From Bugula neritina (Eukaryota; Bryozoa; Gymnolaemata; Cheilostomatida; Bugulidae): DNA of 64,000 nt. The notes below the pieces were generated by a model that worked only from the letters and a program-made list of their open reading frames with translations, ran no database searches and was not told where the DNA came from. Shown here piece by piece: positions 1 to 14,376 of this stretch (position 1 is its first letter; every line of letters starts with the position of its first letter). Made by a program: the position numbers and the translations under genes. Location: contig OZ037773.1 of NCBI GenBank assembly GCA_964035545.1, forward strand, positions 1,798,751-1,862,750. Direction: 5' to 3'.

Positions 1-586
1 ACCAGTCTCTGGACAGCATCTGCATAACTCTTAGTCAGAGTATCTAACTCTCTTACATCTGATTTAGTCACACAGAGACAGTAGTGCAGTCTAGAGAGAG
101 AAGAGGTAATAAAACTGTATTACATAAGAGCTCAGATGGAATATGCCAACATATTATGTGTTATTATATGGCTACCACTTATACAACCAGGTGAATTTTG
201 AATCAGCTTAATATTGACCAATTTCCATATGCATAATATTTTAATTTTCAAATGTGAGAAAACATGAATTTGTGTATTTATTGTGACTCAATAAGATTGC
301 ATGGCTAGTCATCATCAAAATCTGTGATCTGCTAAATATACCACATGAAGAAATGTTATGCAATTTTATGCTATTTTATGCAATATCTTCTAAGGTGCTT
401 GTCTGATAAACATTGTATATAGTGTGAAACGCATGCTTATATATAAATTAGACATTAACACGACTGCAATAACCTAAAGTTTTAGCTATATAAGTAAATA
501 TATATATGCATATTTATTTTGAAAAGAGAACAGTTTTTAAGTTTTTTTTTTTCTTGAAATCTCTATATAGCATCAGTTATTTATAT

Positions 587-705
587 GGGATACGGGAGAA
601 ATTATGACTTGATGCTAGTCCTAACATCACCAATGGCATTTACCAGAATTCTTACTTATGACATTGATCGAGTTACTAAACCAAACACCCCTAGACCTGC
701 TCTCT
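587..705 (-). mobile_element. Degraded tRNA-derived SINE, copy A
   Basis: The segment aligns by eye with two better copies at about 34318-34514 and 59090-59293. It shares the core 'acatcaccaatggc', the 'ttatgac' block and the distal 'cccctagacc' corresponding to the complement of the tRNA-like A box. The B-box region is mutated, so this is an old copy. The tRNA-like head lies at the higher coordinate, so the element is on the minus strand. Confidence 0.55.
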
Positions 706-2340
706 GCATTGTAAACCTATTACTTGATGATATGAGTCATCAATAAATTTGATGAATATATTGGAAAATTAGTTGGGGGGGGGGGAAATTTTGCAAAATA
801 TTTAATCATGACATGCGTTTTATTATTTATCCAACAGCTTGAAAGCTTGATAAAATATTCTTACATATTATTAAGCAGTTGCTGGTTATTAAACTAATAC
901 ATATCTTAAAAAGTAAATGTGAATTACACTATGAATATAATGTTCTTATGTTGTTATAATATATTTGCTAAAGTCTATATGATTATAGAACAGGACATAT
1001 CTATTCACCTTAATTCATGATCTTCATTCGACTCCGCCTTTTTACTTGCAGCCAGTAAAATCTAAATACCAAATAACAAACTCCAACAAAGATGTATTAG
1101 ACAAAGTTGATAACATTTAATAATTTCACAATATACAAAGAAGTTTTAGTAAAGTTTTAAGTAGGTGTTGTATATTAGAAAACCCAACATAGAATCTTAT
1201 AAAACTGCAGATCTCAAATATAAGAAAAATACAAGCAAGTATTACATTTTATACACTTCTTAGGCTTCATTTGTGCTTAAAATGTCTACGTAAGTTCCTC
1301 AGCTTAATAAACTAAACTTTATAGTAATTATCAAAGATCTATACAAACTAATAGTAAACAACAGCAATCCTATTATTGTAACTACACAAGTTAAGTTAGT
1401 AAAATAATATATTTACAGCAAAAAACTAATTTCTCAATATCATTTTGTACTTAAGCAACCTACTTACTACTGAAAGATTCAGAATACACAATGTTTATTA
1501 TAATGACAAATACTTTATTACCAACTCACATATCTTTTTTCCCACATTTAGTCTTATCTTTCGGGTATTTAAGATACTGCATAAAATGGTCAACTCATAA
1601 AGTAGCAGTATAACTCATTGAAACTATTATTGGATACGTTGAGGGTGAAATAAAAAAATATATATTTGTATTTGGCTATAGCTTTTGGTTAGCAAGCTGA
1701 AAAGTAAGCTATATGGTATCATAGTAATAATAGAAATACTTGAAGGATAGATTAGAGGATTAAGTTCTAAAGCTAAGCAGTTTTAATTCTTAGCCATGGA
1801 TAGGAGGCTCAGCAAAAGAATGCCATTGCTGAGCATAAAGTGAGAGCATTATATCTCAGTCTGTGTACAGCAGTTGTTTCAGGGGTTGTCTCCTCATTAG
1901 AATGAAATAGATGGTACATAAAGTTGTACAGGTAGCTTGTCAGCTAAAACACTAATTCTTACATTTACTATTTTTATTTGTTGCTTTTAATAGAACAGGC
2001 GATGGAATGAAGTTTTTTCAATAAGATATATTTATAAAATATCAAAGAAGTCTTCATACTAATTGTATTTCCTTATAATTTCTAATTATAACTTTCCTAC
2101 ATGAATAATTTTGAAACGTTCAACGAAATTTTGAAATTTCAATTTGCTATATTATATAATATTATGCTTTTCGTAAATATTTGGCAAATAATTTGGCCAG
2201 CAATCACCTAAAATTCAAATACTTATTGAAACGTGTGATAAAAAGATCACCATGGTAAAAAGATATGAAATTTTTGAACAAAATATTGTCTAATTCATTT
2301 AAAGACGCAGGCTAACTTTAATATCTTAACTAAAATTATA

Positions 2341-2517
2341 TGTATAATATCACTTCAGCATATTATATTTAAGGTATGTACATGTATATAATATCACATC
2401 AGCATAATATATTTAAGGTATGTACAAGTATAATATCACTTCAGCATATCATATTTAAAGTATATACATGTATAATATTATTTTAGTGTATATTTAAAGT
2501 ATATACATACGTATAAT
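2341..2517. repeat. AT-rich minisatellite, about four degenerate units
   Basis: Units of roughly 45-58 bases share 'ataatatcac', 'tcagcata' and 'atatttaa', followed by a variable 'gtatgtaca' end. Copies diverge towards the right. Confidence 0.7.
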
Positions 2518-3321
2518 GGCAGACAAGGATTATGAAGAAATAATGTTGTGAAATATTGGGTAATAGTTACTAATTATTCACTGTAGTATTCAATAGACAG
2601 AGCATGCCACAGCTTCTGACAAATACAATATATCTACAGGCTAATCTCTTTTATTCATGGCTATTATTTGCCAATCTAAAATAGGAAATTGCTTCATACA
2701 AGTACAAAATAATTTCTGCCATTGCTTCATCTTAGCATACCAACATGCAATACAATACAGTTAATAGGCCTATTGGTTCTTAAAAGAAATTTGCTAAATG
2801 TAATAAACTGTGGCTATTGATAGTAAATCAAAGCTTCGTGTACAAGCTTTGGGACTTTACTTAATTTTCAATTTGATCAGCTAAGAATTATTGCTGAGCA
2901 AATAACGGCTTCCTTTTCAGTCACTGCTGAGTTCTATCAGTTTTCTCTCTAATTTAACTAGACAGATTCTTATACTATTTATGCATTATAAAAAATGGCT
3001 TTTTACCAAGTGAAGCATAACAAATAGTTATTGGTATTTGTATAGTGGACAGTCAGTCAACTAGAGAGATTTATAGAATTGACTGCAGCAATAATTAATC
3101 TTAATAATAAAACAGAGATAGCCAATAAATTATGCTAGTTTTGAAATTTGAATTACTAATTTTTCAAACAGATGAAGAGCAATATCTGAAATCAAATGAC
3201 AAAGGAAATTCTTGAAACAGCGACTTATTTTCACTTGGTCATCAATTAGTTCACGAGTATTTTGTGTAATAGAATTACACCTAGCAGCTCATTAAGCCAT
3301 CTTATAATACCTGTTTCTGTG

Positions 3322-3363
3322 TAACTCACCATTTCAACTTAGCAAGGTTGAAATGGTGAGTTA
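3322..3363. repeat. Perfect inverted repeat, 17-bp arms, 8-bp loop
   Basis: The left arm 3322-3338 (taactcaccatttcaac) is the exact reverse complement of 3347-3363, with an 8-base spacer. No gene is adjacent, and its role is unknown. Confidence 0.8.
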
Positions 3364-3972
3364 AATAGCCATAGAAGGGACTTTGTTCTCAGTGTCATAG
3401 TAGAGTACACAAAGTAGTGATCAACGCTGACATTTACACCATATTTTATAGGTTTTTTTAGTTTTTTATACGGTATGTTCGAAAGTATAGATGTTATTTT
3501 AACTGACAGTTGATCAGTCCATTGTCAGGAAGATATTATGATGAAGTAATTACCGACTGTAGTGTTTTGGAAAGGTTTCTCAAGAACTTTGATAGGCTTG
3601 ATTAATTCTAAGTTATGTTTATAATCATGAAACGTGTTAATTAATATTTCATCTAATCCTGCATCAGGTAATAAAGCAGGTAGACTTACTGTAACTGCTT
3701 ATTATCTGTAGTTTTAACTAGCATAACTCTAGGATATCTGATAAAATTCTCAGAAATCTTTGTCTCAATATTCTGGTTTGAGTGAGATTGCCAAATACAT
3801 TTTCATTATTTTTATTTTACACATAAATATACATAATATTAAAATAAATTAGTTTACATCAGTAAAACATAAAAACCATGAAAATATATAATACTGCAAA
3901 AAACAAGAATATATTTTGATATAGAGTATGGACATATTAATAGCTCAAATTCTCAGATGACCGATATTATTA

Positions 3973-3978
3973 TTTATT
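3973..3978 (-). terminator. Possible poly(A) signal of the LITAF-like gene
   Basis: AATAAA on the minus strand, about 220 bases past the stop codon at 4196. Such hexamers are frequent in AT-rich DNA, so the position is only suggestive. Confidence 0.3.
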
Positions 3979-4195
3979 CCTACTAAGCTGTTTAGTTGAG
4001 ATAATTTGGTGTACAAACAGCTAAATTTGCGCACATTAAGCGTGTTTTTTTCACAAATACCACCACCTTTTGAGTGTTAACAATGTTTTTTAATCATTTT
4101 TTTATGATACAATGAGGGTGTGTTGGGAAATGGCTAAGAATATAAAATATATAAGTATAAAATGTAAAATCATTTTCTGTGGCAAGGCAGTTGAA

Positions 4196-6470
4196 TCAGG
4201 CATCCTTTGCTTTGTCATCATACGTACTGTCCTTAGATTTGCCGCTGTAGCTGATCTCAGGGACAAAAGTGGAGGTGGCAGAGTTGGTCGAAGGTGTTGG
4301 TTTAAAGGGGCGGAACCGGTCTCTGTTGAATCGGCCAATTTCCCGTTTGCATTCAGGACAATAGTGGACCATATCCTTGCATCGTGACATGAAAAGGCAA
4401 GGAATGAAACAGAGGAACACCCTACAAAATCAAGCAAGTGTTCTAAATACAGCAACATTCAACATGCTTTGGTCATATATAAAAAAATGCTTCAGTTTCT
4501 TCAATAAAGTACAAGATTCTATTTGGTCAAAAGTCACTCAACATACACCCACTTTATTTTATCATTTTTACCTGCGTAGGCCTCACACTAAAGTGGACAA
4601 GATGTTTTCAAGTTTGCAAAAATCAGAAACTAGGGAAGCCTGCATAGAATCTAAGGTTCATAGGCATTTACATGCACTGTAAGCAACATGCAGAATATGA
4701 AATATCTTTGACCTTAAGAGTCCTGTAAAAGGTAAACACTTAGCATTGACTAATATTTGATCTTGTACTGCCAACTATTGCAGTTATTTGTATGAGAGAT
4801 GGTGGTGCTGGTATATTTGTAATATAATATATAGTCCTGCCATTTTACATTCACGTGCTTAATATATGATTATTGAATGCCAAGACAAAAATGGGAAAAC
4901 AATGAAATATATATAGAAGAAGTGGTTTAATTCTGATGGCAGACATACTCATTGAGAGCGACCTGAACACTTTCATTGAATGAATGCAACTGTTTTGCTA
5001 CTGCTAAAGTAAGAACAGGATTATTTGAAGTTTTACACAAACAACACTGTTTAGTTCAAAACTGGTGATAGGGATCTTTTCCCAGATATTTATATTTCGG
5101 GGAAAATTTTTTTCATGAATTAGCTTTGTTAATATATATTTATAAACTTTTAGTTAGCCAGTTTAATGTTTTATACAAATTGATTTAAATTACTCGAGTA
5201 GCTACATTAATCTGAAATTTTGAAAACTAAAATGGCTTTGTGTTGACACCTCATCCTACAAGTGTGTTTATTTACCTCTAAAATTAGCAAATGCACCTCT
5301 CTAGATTATACTTTTTTGCCAAACAAAGACTTTTATGAAAAGTTCAAGGGTGACTAAAATAGAATGAATAATGAGGTGCAGGTGGTGTATGTCCATTTGC
5401 ATGTCACATGCATTATTACAGTGTTTACATACCTTGAATATTGACATGAAATTAATAAATACAGAAGAATAATAATAATATAGATAAAATGATTTTAGGG
5501 CTTTTGCTTTCATGGTTCTACAGAAAATGTATTTATGCCATCATCTAATACTATACCATAGTTTCTCACTATATTGAGTCACATGCTAAAGGTATTGTAG
5601 CTGGAATGATATACACAAAAGTCAAATGGCATAATTTACTGTGCATCTAACAGACAATTAGGTCTTTTGAAAGAATATCAACGATTTCTTTTGATGACAG
5701 ATTTTCAAACAAAAGTTTCATTGATAAAAGTCATTCTAATCACTCCGAACTCTTTCTCTCTCTTTGAGCTTTGAAAACTGACTTCTAAACACTGAGCTCT
5801 ATTAAACTGACTTCTAAACACTGAGCTCTATTAAACTGACTTCTAAACACTGAGCTCTATTAAACAAAGCTCTGTGGTCCAGCGGGTACAAGAAACTGTG
5901 GCTGCATAACAAGTAGATATTAGATATACCATGAGTATACGCTTTCCATCTTAACTTACATGGCAATGCTGAGTAGAGACAAGGTACAATCACCATCTTC
6001 TTCAATGGCTGCCGTCACAATATCATGCTTGCATGAAGGACAGTTCACTCTGACAGGAGTGTCTCCAAATTTCACTCCTGGTATCTTCACTTTGCATGGC
6101 TTCAATCTTTGGCCTGTCCATACAAGAAAAAATACACAAAAGCCTAAGTTTTTCAACGGATAGGTATAAGCAATGTTTTTCTGCCATTTAGTTGCCATGC
6201 ATTACCAAGTCTGCTTAGTGTGCACTGTACTTTATACTGATATCAATGCATGAAATGTCTAGCATAATTTCTAGCATTAGGTTCATAGCCAAAGGTTTAG
6301 TATGATGTATAGCGTAAAGTCTAGCATGAGGTTTAGCTTAAGAGTTGTTTTACTAGGTACTAACCAGTGGGGCTGAATCCATAGCCATCACCTAGCGGCA
6401 CCCCATATCTGTCTCTTCCTTGGTACCAGATAGCTGGGTAAATCAAACTGGTTGCTGGCATGTCATACAT
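4196..6470 (-). CDS. LITAF: LITAF-domain protein (LITAF/CDIP1 family), three coding exons
   Basis: Coding exons on the minus strand are 6470-6365, 6113-5960 and 4421-4196 (phases 1 and 2 match; 486 nt, 161 codons plus stop). The LITAF domain is complete: a first zinc knuckle C60-P-S-C63 followed by 'KHDIVT', a short hydrophobic membrane-inserting stretch around residues 79-98 ('VFLCFIPCLFM'), and the second knuckle H106-Y-C-P-E-C111, with G116 following. The family consists of small zinc-binding, monotopic proteins of late endosome/lysosome membranes linked to endosomal sorting. Family members often carry N-terminal PPxY or PSAP ligands; here the N-terminus (MYDMPATSLIYP...) is short and has neither. 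The start at 6470 follows an in-frame TAG directly upstream; Met4 (6461) is an alternative. The C-terminal tail after residue 116 is longer than usual and is rich in Ser, Thr, Lys and Asp. Non-coding 5' exons were not identified. LITAF versus CDIP1 orthology is not resolved. Confidence 0.9.
5772..5866. repeat. 29-bp minisatellite in LITAF-like intron 2
   Basis: Just over three tandem units containing 'aaactgacttctaaacactg' and 'agctctatt', nearly identical. It lies about 95 bases inside the intron from the donor at 5959. Confidence 0.85.
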
Positions 6471-6555
6471 CTAGTCTCTCATATCTATGGATAAGTAGTT
6501 ATATTCAGTTTAACTTCTTTAATATATTGAATATGAATGGTATGAATAGTAGCAG

Positions 6556-6742
6556 TTGTCCTTCCTTCTCCGCCTTCTCTTTCTCTCCCTCTCTCCCTCC
6601 CTCCCTCCCTCTCTCCCTTCTTCCCTCCCTCCTTCTCTCCCTCTCTCTCTCTCCCTTCTTCCCTCCCTCTCTCCCTTCCTCCCTCCCTCCTTCTCTCTCT
6701 ATCTTTCTCCCCTTCTCTCTCCCTTTCTCCCCCTCTCGTAAG
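6556..6742. repeat. CT-rich microsatellite
   Basis: Irregular CCCT/CTCT/CCTT repeats just upstream of the LITAF-like start. The open frames across it are low-complexity Ser/Leu/Pro and are not genes. Confidence 0.9.
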
Positions 6743-9461
6743 TCTCTAATTTTGATGAATTAAGAGCATATACGTATATATGCATTTTTAATTTTTGCCT
6801 CGGCCTATTACATATCTGGTTCAGGGAAGCCTACCTTTATTTTTCTACACCTATCTCTATGCATACTTAATGTACTTTGCTTAGAGAAAATAGAGGTACA
6901 CCCATGAATGATGTTTTGGCACCACCTTTCGTAATGTTTTTCTTTGAAATTGGCATTTTTCCAACTGTGTATTCATAGTTAGGAGTTAATATGATGCATT
7001 CACATACCATGAAGCATAGTTGTATTAATAGTTATAACATCATAGGCTCCACTAACTATACACTTGCTGCTATGCCAACCACTATGCTAACTGCAGCTCA
7101 TTAACTAAAATATAGCTAGGTGCCTAACACTATCCACCCCCACCCCAGCAAAATCTAGTTCGTTTAATTCAAGCAGATTAATGTTTTAGTATTTCTAATC
7201 ACTGATAGCCTAAAACAGTTTGACTATAAGTTATAAGTATAGCAAATAGTAATTGATGACATTGACTATTGACTATCGATATTTTGGTGAGAGATGCTAA
7301 TGTTCTCTGTGTGAATGCAGGAAGAACCACCTGACTGGTACTTCCTCTTGAACGGCTGACATATGCATTCACTAACTATAATACTTCATGCCCTAAGTAA
7401 TGATTAGTAACTAAAACAGAACCAAATATAATTGTTTAAGTATAATCATCACCGCTTATATTGGATTAGAAGCAACGAACACTGAAAAAAGGCAGCAACT
7501 TTTACAAGCTGAAGGAATTGAAATTGTGTTAATAAGTTGACATAATAAGATAGATTGCACTATGGGTGGTTGTTAAAGTTGTTGAGTTTAACTACATGAG
7601 TTGCTTTGCTGGTTCGGAATGTTGCTATCATGTGACTCTCTCATATATATGGAAAATGCTATCCTGAACTTTAAAGCCAATCGTTTATTTGCTGATAAAA
7701 AGTTGAGAAGATGAAAATATAAGGCCATTTGATTTGAATTAGAAGCTCAGCTTTTTGGACTAAGTGAGGTCAGAGAAGTGGTTTACTTAGTACAGAAGCA
7801 GCAACACCTGTAAAGCAGCATTCCGTGTAGAGGCTGCCATCAGTTGAGCTATAGAAGTAGCGTCACAAAATCAACTTAAGCTTTTATCCATAAGGGAAGT
7901 TCAACTACGAAAATTGATAGCTTTAGTTTTAAGTGGCATTATGAGGGATCAACAAGGTTAATAGTTCTTCTCTCACTCGCCAGAGGCTGGTTGAGGATAT
8001 TAGGTGGACAATGTGATAGTAATTAATAAGGATAAGGGTCTGCTGTGACAGGAGATTGTTGCAAGCCAGTCTATACGATAGCATACATAATATGTTGTTA
8101 TTCTATTTAACTCTTGACTGCTTCAACTAACAACACAGAGTTAAAGTGGTGCATCCTTTTTACCCATCATTGGCTCTCATATTACTGATTATTATCTGTT
8201 GTTTGTGTTTTCAATACTCTGTTGAATGCCTGTGCAGCGCTCAAGCAGATGGTAGAGAAGCTGTTTGTGAGGACATCTGAAGCAATACTCTCAGTTATTA
8301 TGCCAGATTCTTTGTTCTTTAGCTGTTAGTGAGATTGCAACATAGCCATGTCTTATAACTCTTATATATTGCCAGTTTTCTAGCATGTAGTATAAGTTTT
8401 TAGTTTTAGAGTTTTTCAAAACACAGCCTGTGGTTCCAGTGTTGCCCATTCCCCACCCCTACCAACACTCATCACTCATCAAAGAGACAATGCTAAGCCT
8501 ACTGCAAACAACAAAAGGCATCAGAAAAACTATTAAAGATAATACATGACCGAATTATTAACTTGTTTCAAGCAAATTTCCTTTTATAAGCATGATTTTG
8601 ATAAATCCAATATAATATATAATGTAATTTAGCTTCTGTAGTATATCAAGAAAATATACTTTGTAAGAGAACTCCAGTCTGAACTTAGGGCACAACAGAG
8701 TGAAGCGTACAATTCATACAATCAAACACAAACTTACATTTCTAACTGAAATCCCCAATTCTGCAACCAGAGAATAGAATAATTCACTTACCTTGTAACC
8801 TCTAGAGAAAAATTATTGCTTGCTAGTAGGTCTCAGTGCTGATAGCTTCCAAGTAAGTCATTTATCAAGAGTAAGTTGATGCAGCAGTCACAAACGCATA
8901 TGCACTCATCTGTGACCAGATGCATAACTCAGTCTATTTTACAGGTAGGGGTGGCTATGCTAAAATATTGGACTGTCCCACACTAGGGATGCACAAGGGT
9001 TGGAAGTATAAAGGATGTGCCTCTCTTTTGTTCGTATGCATTGCATATAATACTATATCTTCTTTTGTGTGATGCTCTATCATCATAAATACGTTGAACT
9101 TTTCTATCATTCCATCCATGCATGATGTTTTGTGATGTTTATTGTGTAATAAAAACATGGTCTTGTCTCAAAATAGTAGAAGCATTATTCCTATTGGCTG
9201 TTGAATAATACTTGTTTTGTTTTCCCAATTCTTTCCTTTTGTGTAACTGTTGACTGTATGAAGCTGTTTTGGGGGTAAAGTTGAGGGCCCTATTACTCTT
9301 GCTTGTGACAACAAACATTGCAAAACACAAAAAAAATCACAAAACACCAATAAAATGTCACAAAGCATAACCCAATCATCACAAAAAATGGAAACACCAC
9401 CAAACACTGCAAGTCACAATCCCAGAGTTCTGGTGTTATACATTAAAATACTACAAATGTG

Positions 9462-9748
9462 TAGTATAGTGTAGTATAGTGAAGTCATATTATACAGTGT
9501 ATAGTACAGTGAAGTTATATTATACAGTGTATAGTATAGTGAAGTTATATTATACAGTGTGTAGTATAGTGAAGTTATATTATACAGTGTGTAGCATAGT
9601 GAAGTTATATTATACAGTGTGTAGTATAGTGAAGCTATACTATGCAGTGTGTAGTATAGTGAAGTTATATTATACAGTGTATAGTATAGTGAAGTTATAT
9701 TATACAGTGTGTAGCATAGTGAAGTTATATTAGACACTGTGTATAGTA
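9462..9748. repeat. 30-bp minisatellite, about nine copies
   Basis: Tandem units containing 'gtgtagtatagtgaagttat' followed by 'attatacagt'. A 30-base unit keeps several frames open on both strands, giving spurious Tyr/Thr-rich and Tyr/Ser-rich reading frames. Confidence 0.95.
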
Positions 9749-10398
9749 TATTACTTTATTATATCAAGCTTCTCAAAGCTGTAGAAACCTGATAACCCAT
9801 CCATTGACGTGGGAATAAATTTTAACTTGAAATGTAATGCCAGTTTCGTTTCTGTTGAATGTCAATTCCTCAGAGCCACTCACCCATAGTTAAGTCAGTA
9901 AAAAGCAACGCATTATGTAACATTCAGTATAATATTTTGTAGCAGCATTTAATATTGAACTTGCAGTCACAAATTCACAATGCAAGTGTAATTGAATTGT
10001 TTGAACACGTTTGAGTAAAGCAGGATTTTCATAATGTAAACAATACAATTCATTGAAAGCAGAAGCATCTTAGAACTCTTTTGCAGCTCTGTAGGAAGGA
10101 ACATGATAATATCTTTTGACATCCACTAAGCTGGCTGTGTCTGCAAACTTCTGAGTCACACAATAAAACTCTCTCATCCACTCCCTCCTTTTCTTTCCCT
10201 CCCCTTTTTTGCTTCCCCTTACACTCCCAAGCCATATTACTAGAGCTATATGAATATAGTAAATAAACATGTTCTATGCTTAAATAAAAGTATGTTAACT
10301 ATATGTATGCTCCTGCTAACATAAAGGGCTTCATGGGAAGTTGTATAAGTTATAAGAGAGAGACTGGGGTTTAGCATTGATAAATTACCAAAAGAACT

Positions 10399-10627
10399 GA
10401 ACAATGGTACTGCTACTAGTAGAAGAACTGGAGAGTAGTACTGCTATTAATAGAAGGACTGCAGAGTAGTGCTGTTACTAGTAGAAGGACTAATGAATGG
10501 TACTTTTACTATTAGAAAGAGCGGAGAGTAATACTGCTTCTAGTAGCAGTACTACAGAATAGTACTGCTACTAGTAAAAGGACTAGACATTGGTAATGCA
10601 ACTAGTAGAAAGACTAAAGAGTGGTAT
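10399..10627. repeat. Degenerate minisatellite, about 43-bp period
   Basis: Five to six units share 'tactgctactagtagaagg' and a 'gagagta' like segment, with many substitutions. Confidence 0.75.
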
Positions 10628-11048
10628 GATAGTAGCAGGTAAGTTGCTATGGGCTCAACGCTCCTCTTGTCAAGTAATAAATCTGATTTATAGGTTTAAT
10701 GCTGGACATGTTACAAAAACCGCCAGCTGGTCTTTTGGGAAATTTCCATGACGCGCTATATCTGGTTGTTATTAGTTGGCGAGGGAGGAAGGGTAATTTA
10801 TCATCACAACTTCATGCTTGCTAAAGGAGGGTAACAAATAAGGTTTGACTATCATGCTATTAGAATATCGAGGAAGTGGGTCTTCTTGGTATCCAACGGC
10901 AACAAAATAGTGAGTTATTAAGGCAGACATATGGTATAGTGCTTTTGTTAGTATCTAGTAGGATTACTTTATACTATGAGCTACAGACTCTCGCACAACA
11001 TAATATGTAGCATCAGCTCATATTTTAGACTTGTCTTGCTATGTAGTG

Positions 11049-11195
11049 CTATAGATTCAGATCTCAAGGTTCAGACTAGTATTATTGTGGTACTAAAGGT
11101 TCAGATCCTAATGTTCTGCTTAGTATTATTGTGGTACTAAAGGTCCAGATCCTAATGCTTGGCCTAGTATTATTGTGGTATTAAAGGTCCAGACA
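11049..11195. repeat. Minisatellite, about 57-bp period, three units
   Basis: Units carry 'tagtattattgtggta', 'ctaaaggt' and 'cagatc' blocks in the same order three times. Confidence 0.8.
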
Positions 11196-14100
11196 TAATG
11201 ACCAGATCAGTTGTGTAGTTGCAGATGTAAGCAGCAAATAACGTTCTACCCTTCTATTACAACACGAAAATGCTTTCTAGCTTCTTCACCACTCAAATAT
11301 TTAAAACTCTACCAGAGCCAGAAGTTCCAAATCCTACATTAAAGCAGAGCTAAATTTTTTTAAGGTTTTAATTGCATTCCTAAATATTTGTGCTCTAGCA
11401 TTACAAAAAAAAAAGTTAAAATTTTGATGGGTTTATTTTAAAAAAATGTTTTTCCTTTTCATGTTATACCAGCATTTGCATTATTTGATAAATTTATATT
11501 TCTTCCCCAATGAAGGTGCTACAAGCCCTAATAACTACTTCAACACTAGAGTTGTCTTTTCTCTCATGAAACTCAACTTCAGGAAAAATAACTCCATCTT
11601 TTGTATGTATTTTATTCCTTTCGTTACATTATGTAATTATGAGATAGCAAAAATGGTAACTGCCTTCAGTGGTTGCCAGATAAAATGGAAGCTATTGACA
11701 AAAATAGCAGAGAATATAAAGATTTTTAAAATTTCGTAGCAGCAGTGTGTCTTTGTAAAACTTATCCTGTTATACAATGACCATTTTAATTAATTTTGCC
11801 ATTTTGTCAATTATTTTGATTTCGTAATAAGTATTGAGCAATGTTCATGCCTAGTCTGCATATATGTCTGTGCATGAGCTTTTTAAATGCCTGTCTGCAA
11901 TAAAAGAACATAATTATCAAATCATGCACTGTAAATGATGGAGAAGATGGACTGTATTGTAGGTTCCCCCTAGTATGTTGCTGGGGCAGATTTCAAGCTA
12001 ACTTTTGCTTTCCTCTCTGCTGCCCCTGTCTGTAAGGTCTGTTTGATATTGACTGCCTCTGCTTTTATTTAAATTATTCTATTTGAGAATGAATCAGCAT
12101 TGATTTTCTGCCCGCAAAGGAAAGAGAGGATGGTACGAGGGCTCTTAATGGTATATCAAGTTGTTTTTGTGTACTTTGTTTCAATCTAATGGTTTTGCGC
12201 ATATTAATGCAACTCGTGAATCATCTTAAAGAATAATCAGGCCAATCACATCTTATCTTAGATACAATAATAACCAATCATATATGCTCTTGAACTTATT
12301 TCAAAATATCAAATATATTTAGCAACTGAATTATTGCCAAAACAGTGTAGGCGTATCAAACATAAATAGGGGTGAAGGGAGATAAACAAAATTAAATATA
12401 AAAATAGCAAATCCAATGTGAAGGATAATAAATATTATTCTATATAATTTATTAATTATTATAAAAACCCATAATATTACTAGCTTTCAAAATACAGTGT
12501 TCTTTGGCTGGTTTGTTCTTGAATGCAGTCAATTAACCTGAAAAGGGGGCATTCCTCCGTGTAAAAGGACCACATTCTATTCGAAGGATACTAAGGCTAA
12601 TTATAACTATCTGGCATCTGCTACAAAATGCTGCACAATACTATTGCATCTCACAGGTTAAAAGACAATGGAACAGAGGGTATAATAATTGTGCTTCTAA
12701 GAAAAATCATTTACTTGTTGGGGTTGTGATAATGAAATGGACTAATGCTTAGACATACTACCTTTACAACCATGTATTCTGGTCCCAAGATAGTTCTACG
12801 CAATATTTCTCTTATTGAAGAGATAATGTTATAGCAACTTCTCATGTTTCAGATCAATTACTGCTTCCTATTGGGGATGGTATCCCAAAGCCTCTCACTG
12901 CACCTGTAGTAGGAACTCACTCTAGGAATGATACTGTGTCAATAGTGTTAGCCTATTGATAAGGATGGATGACATTACAGCAACTGCTTTGTGTATATGC
13001 TGTATTGACAACTAAGTAGCTTTGTCATATGCTCTTAGAGTTTGGAGGGAGGAACCTTGCATCTAACAGGCATCAACTTCTGATAGAAAAGAATTCTACA
13101 AGCGGTGAGAAAACTTAATTTGCTGAAACACTGTTCAATATAAATAGCTTTTAGCTTAAATTATTTACTATTAAACAACAATAATATATAGCAGTTTACT
13201 GGAATGTTTATTTTAAAAAAAGTTATACCGGTAGAAAGGTTTCATCTTTGATTAGTGGACTGCAGTAAAGAAAATATAAAATAATTATAAGAAAAGTTTC
13301 AATAACAAAAAATAAAAGTGATTGAAGTTGTAATTGACTGGTGAATTATCTACCATGGAATACGTACGCAATAATAGTAATGCAAATAATATACAGCAAT
13401 ACAAATAATACCAAAAAACATGCGCGATAAAGTGTAATAATACAAAGCAACATACAATAATCACAAATAATACACAATAAAAATCCAAAATAATGTACAG
13501 GTGTAATACTGAATGTACGGAAATGTTAGTAGTCGCATTTCCTTTCTTTCAATGCAAGTCCTACATTACTTTCAATTTCTTTGCCAATCTATTGTCTAAA
13601 AGGTTATGTGTTTTGCTTTATTTTGAACATTTTGAGTACACTACACACAAATACTAGAGTAAAATAATATACAAAGCATGTTGATGTAAATTATTTATAT
13701 ATTTCTTATTGTTATAAGTTTCCCTGGAGAAAAGATTGCTGACCATATGCCGTGGTAATACTAGCATGTAAAAGTTCGTGTGAAATGTACTAAGTCTATA
13801 ACATTAGCGTTAAATTTACTGACCAGAGCTAAAAGCTCAAATTGTAAAGGCTTATGGAACTGCCAAACTGCTATAATCATCTTTTGTAATGGAGTGCATA
13901 AACATTTCATCCACTCACTCACAGCTCAAATTTTTTGCATGTTGCTCCTGTTTCACAACTCAAAAACCAACTATTTTAGAAATATCTGATGTTAGCAAAA
14001 AATGAACAAAGCAAGTGCTTGAGCAATTATCTAAGCACATCAGGTAAAAATGACACAAGTTTTGCTCAAGCTAATTGCCTAAAAAATAAGAATTATTAGG

Positions 14101-14376
14101 GGTATTCTGTAATGACAGTTAAATTTTGATGTACGCCAATACAGCAAGTTTTCATTCATTGATTAGTGTTACATAGTTCAATTTTAATACAGTTTGTTGC
14201 TGCAACTAATAAAAAATTTGTGAATTGAAAGTGCTATACTTTGCTTGTAGAATTTACCTAAAATTCACATGTTTGCATTTCATGCAACATTTATAACATC
14301 TTTCTTAAGACATTAGTTTAATTATTAAAAACTCATCAATACTTTTATATTAAGAATTTTCTTTACTCTCCTAGTT

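Larger units (their letters stand above)
1..3970. other. Gene-free AT-rich region left of the LITAF-like gene
   Basis: I see no convincing coding exon on either strand. The stretch holds a degraded SINE copy (about 587-705), a G homopolymer near 774-785, a short minisatellite (2341-2517) and a hairpin (3322-3363). The right end may contain the 3' untranslated region of the minus-strand LITAF-like gene. Confidence 0.6.
6743..14376. other. Intergenic region without a supported gene
   Basis: Apart from minisatellites at 9462-9748, 10399-10627 and 11049-11195, I find nothing that behaves like an exon with family similarity. Short open frames here are AT-rich or repeat-derived. Unrecognised 5' exons of the LITAF-like gene could be hidden in the first kilobases. 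Confidence 0.5.

Noticed and set aside
9462-9748. CRISPR-like array
   Set aside because: The units are contiguous with no unique spacers, and the context is a eukaryotic genome; it is a minisatellite. The same applies to 55575-56465 and 59990-60642.
10050-10270. Basic open frame on the minus strand as an exon
   Set aside because: No family similarity, weak splice sites, no partner exon in phase.
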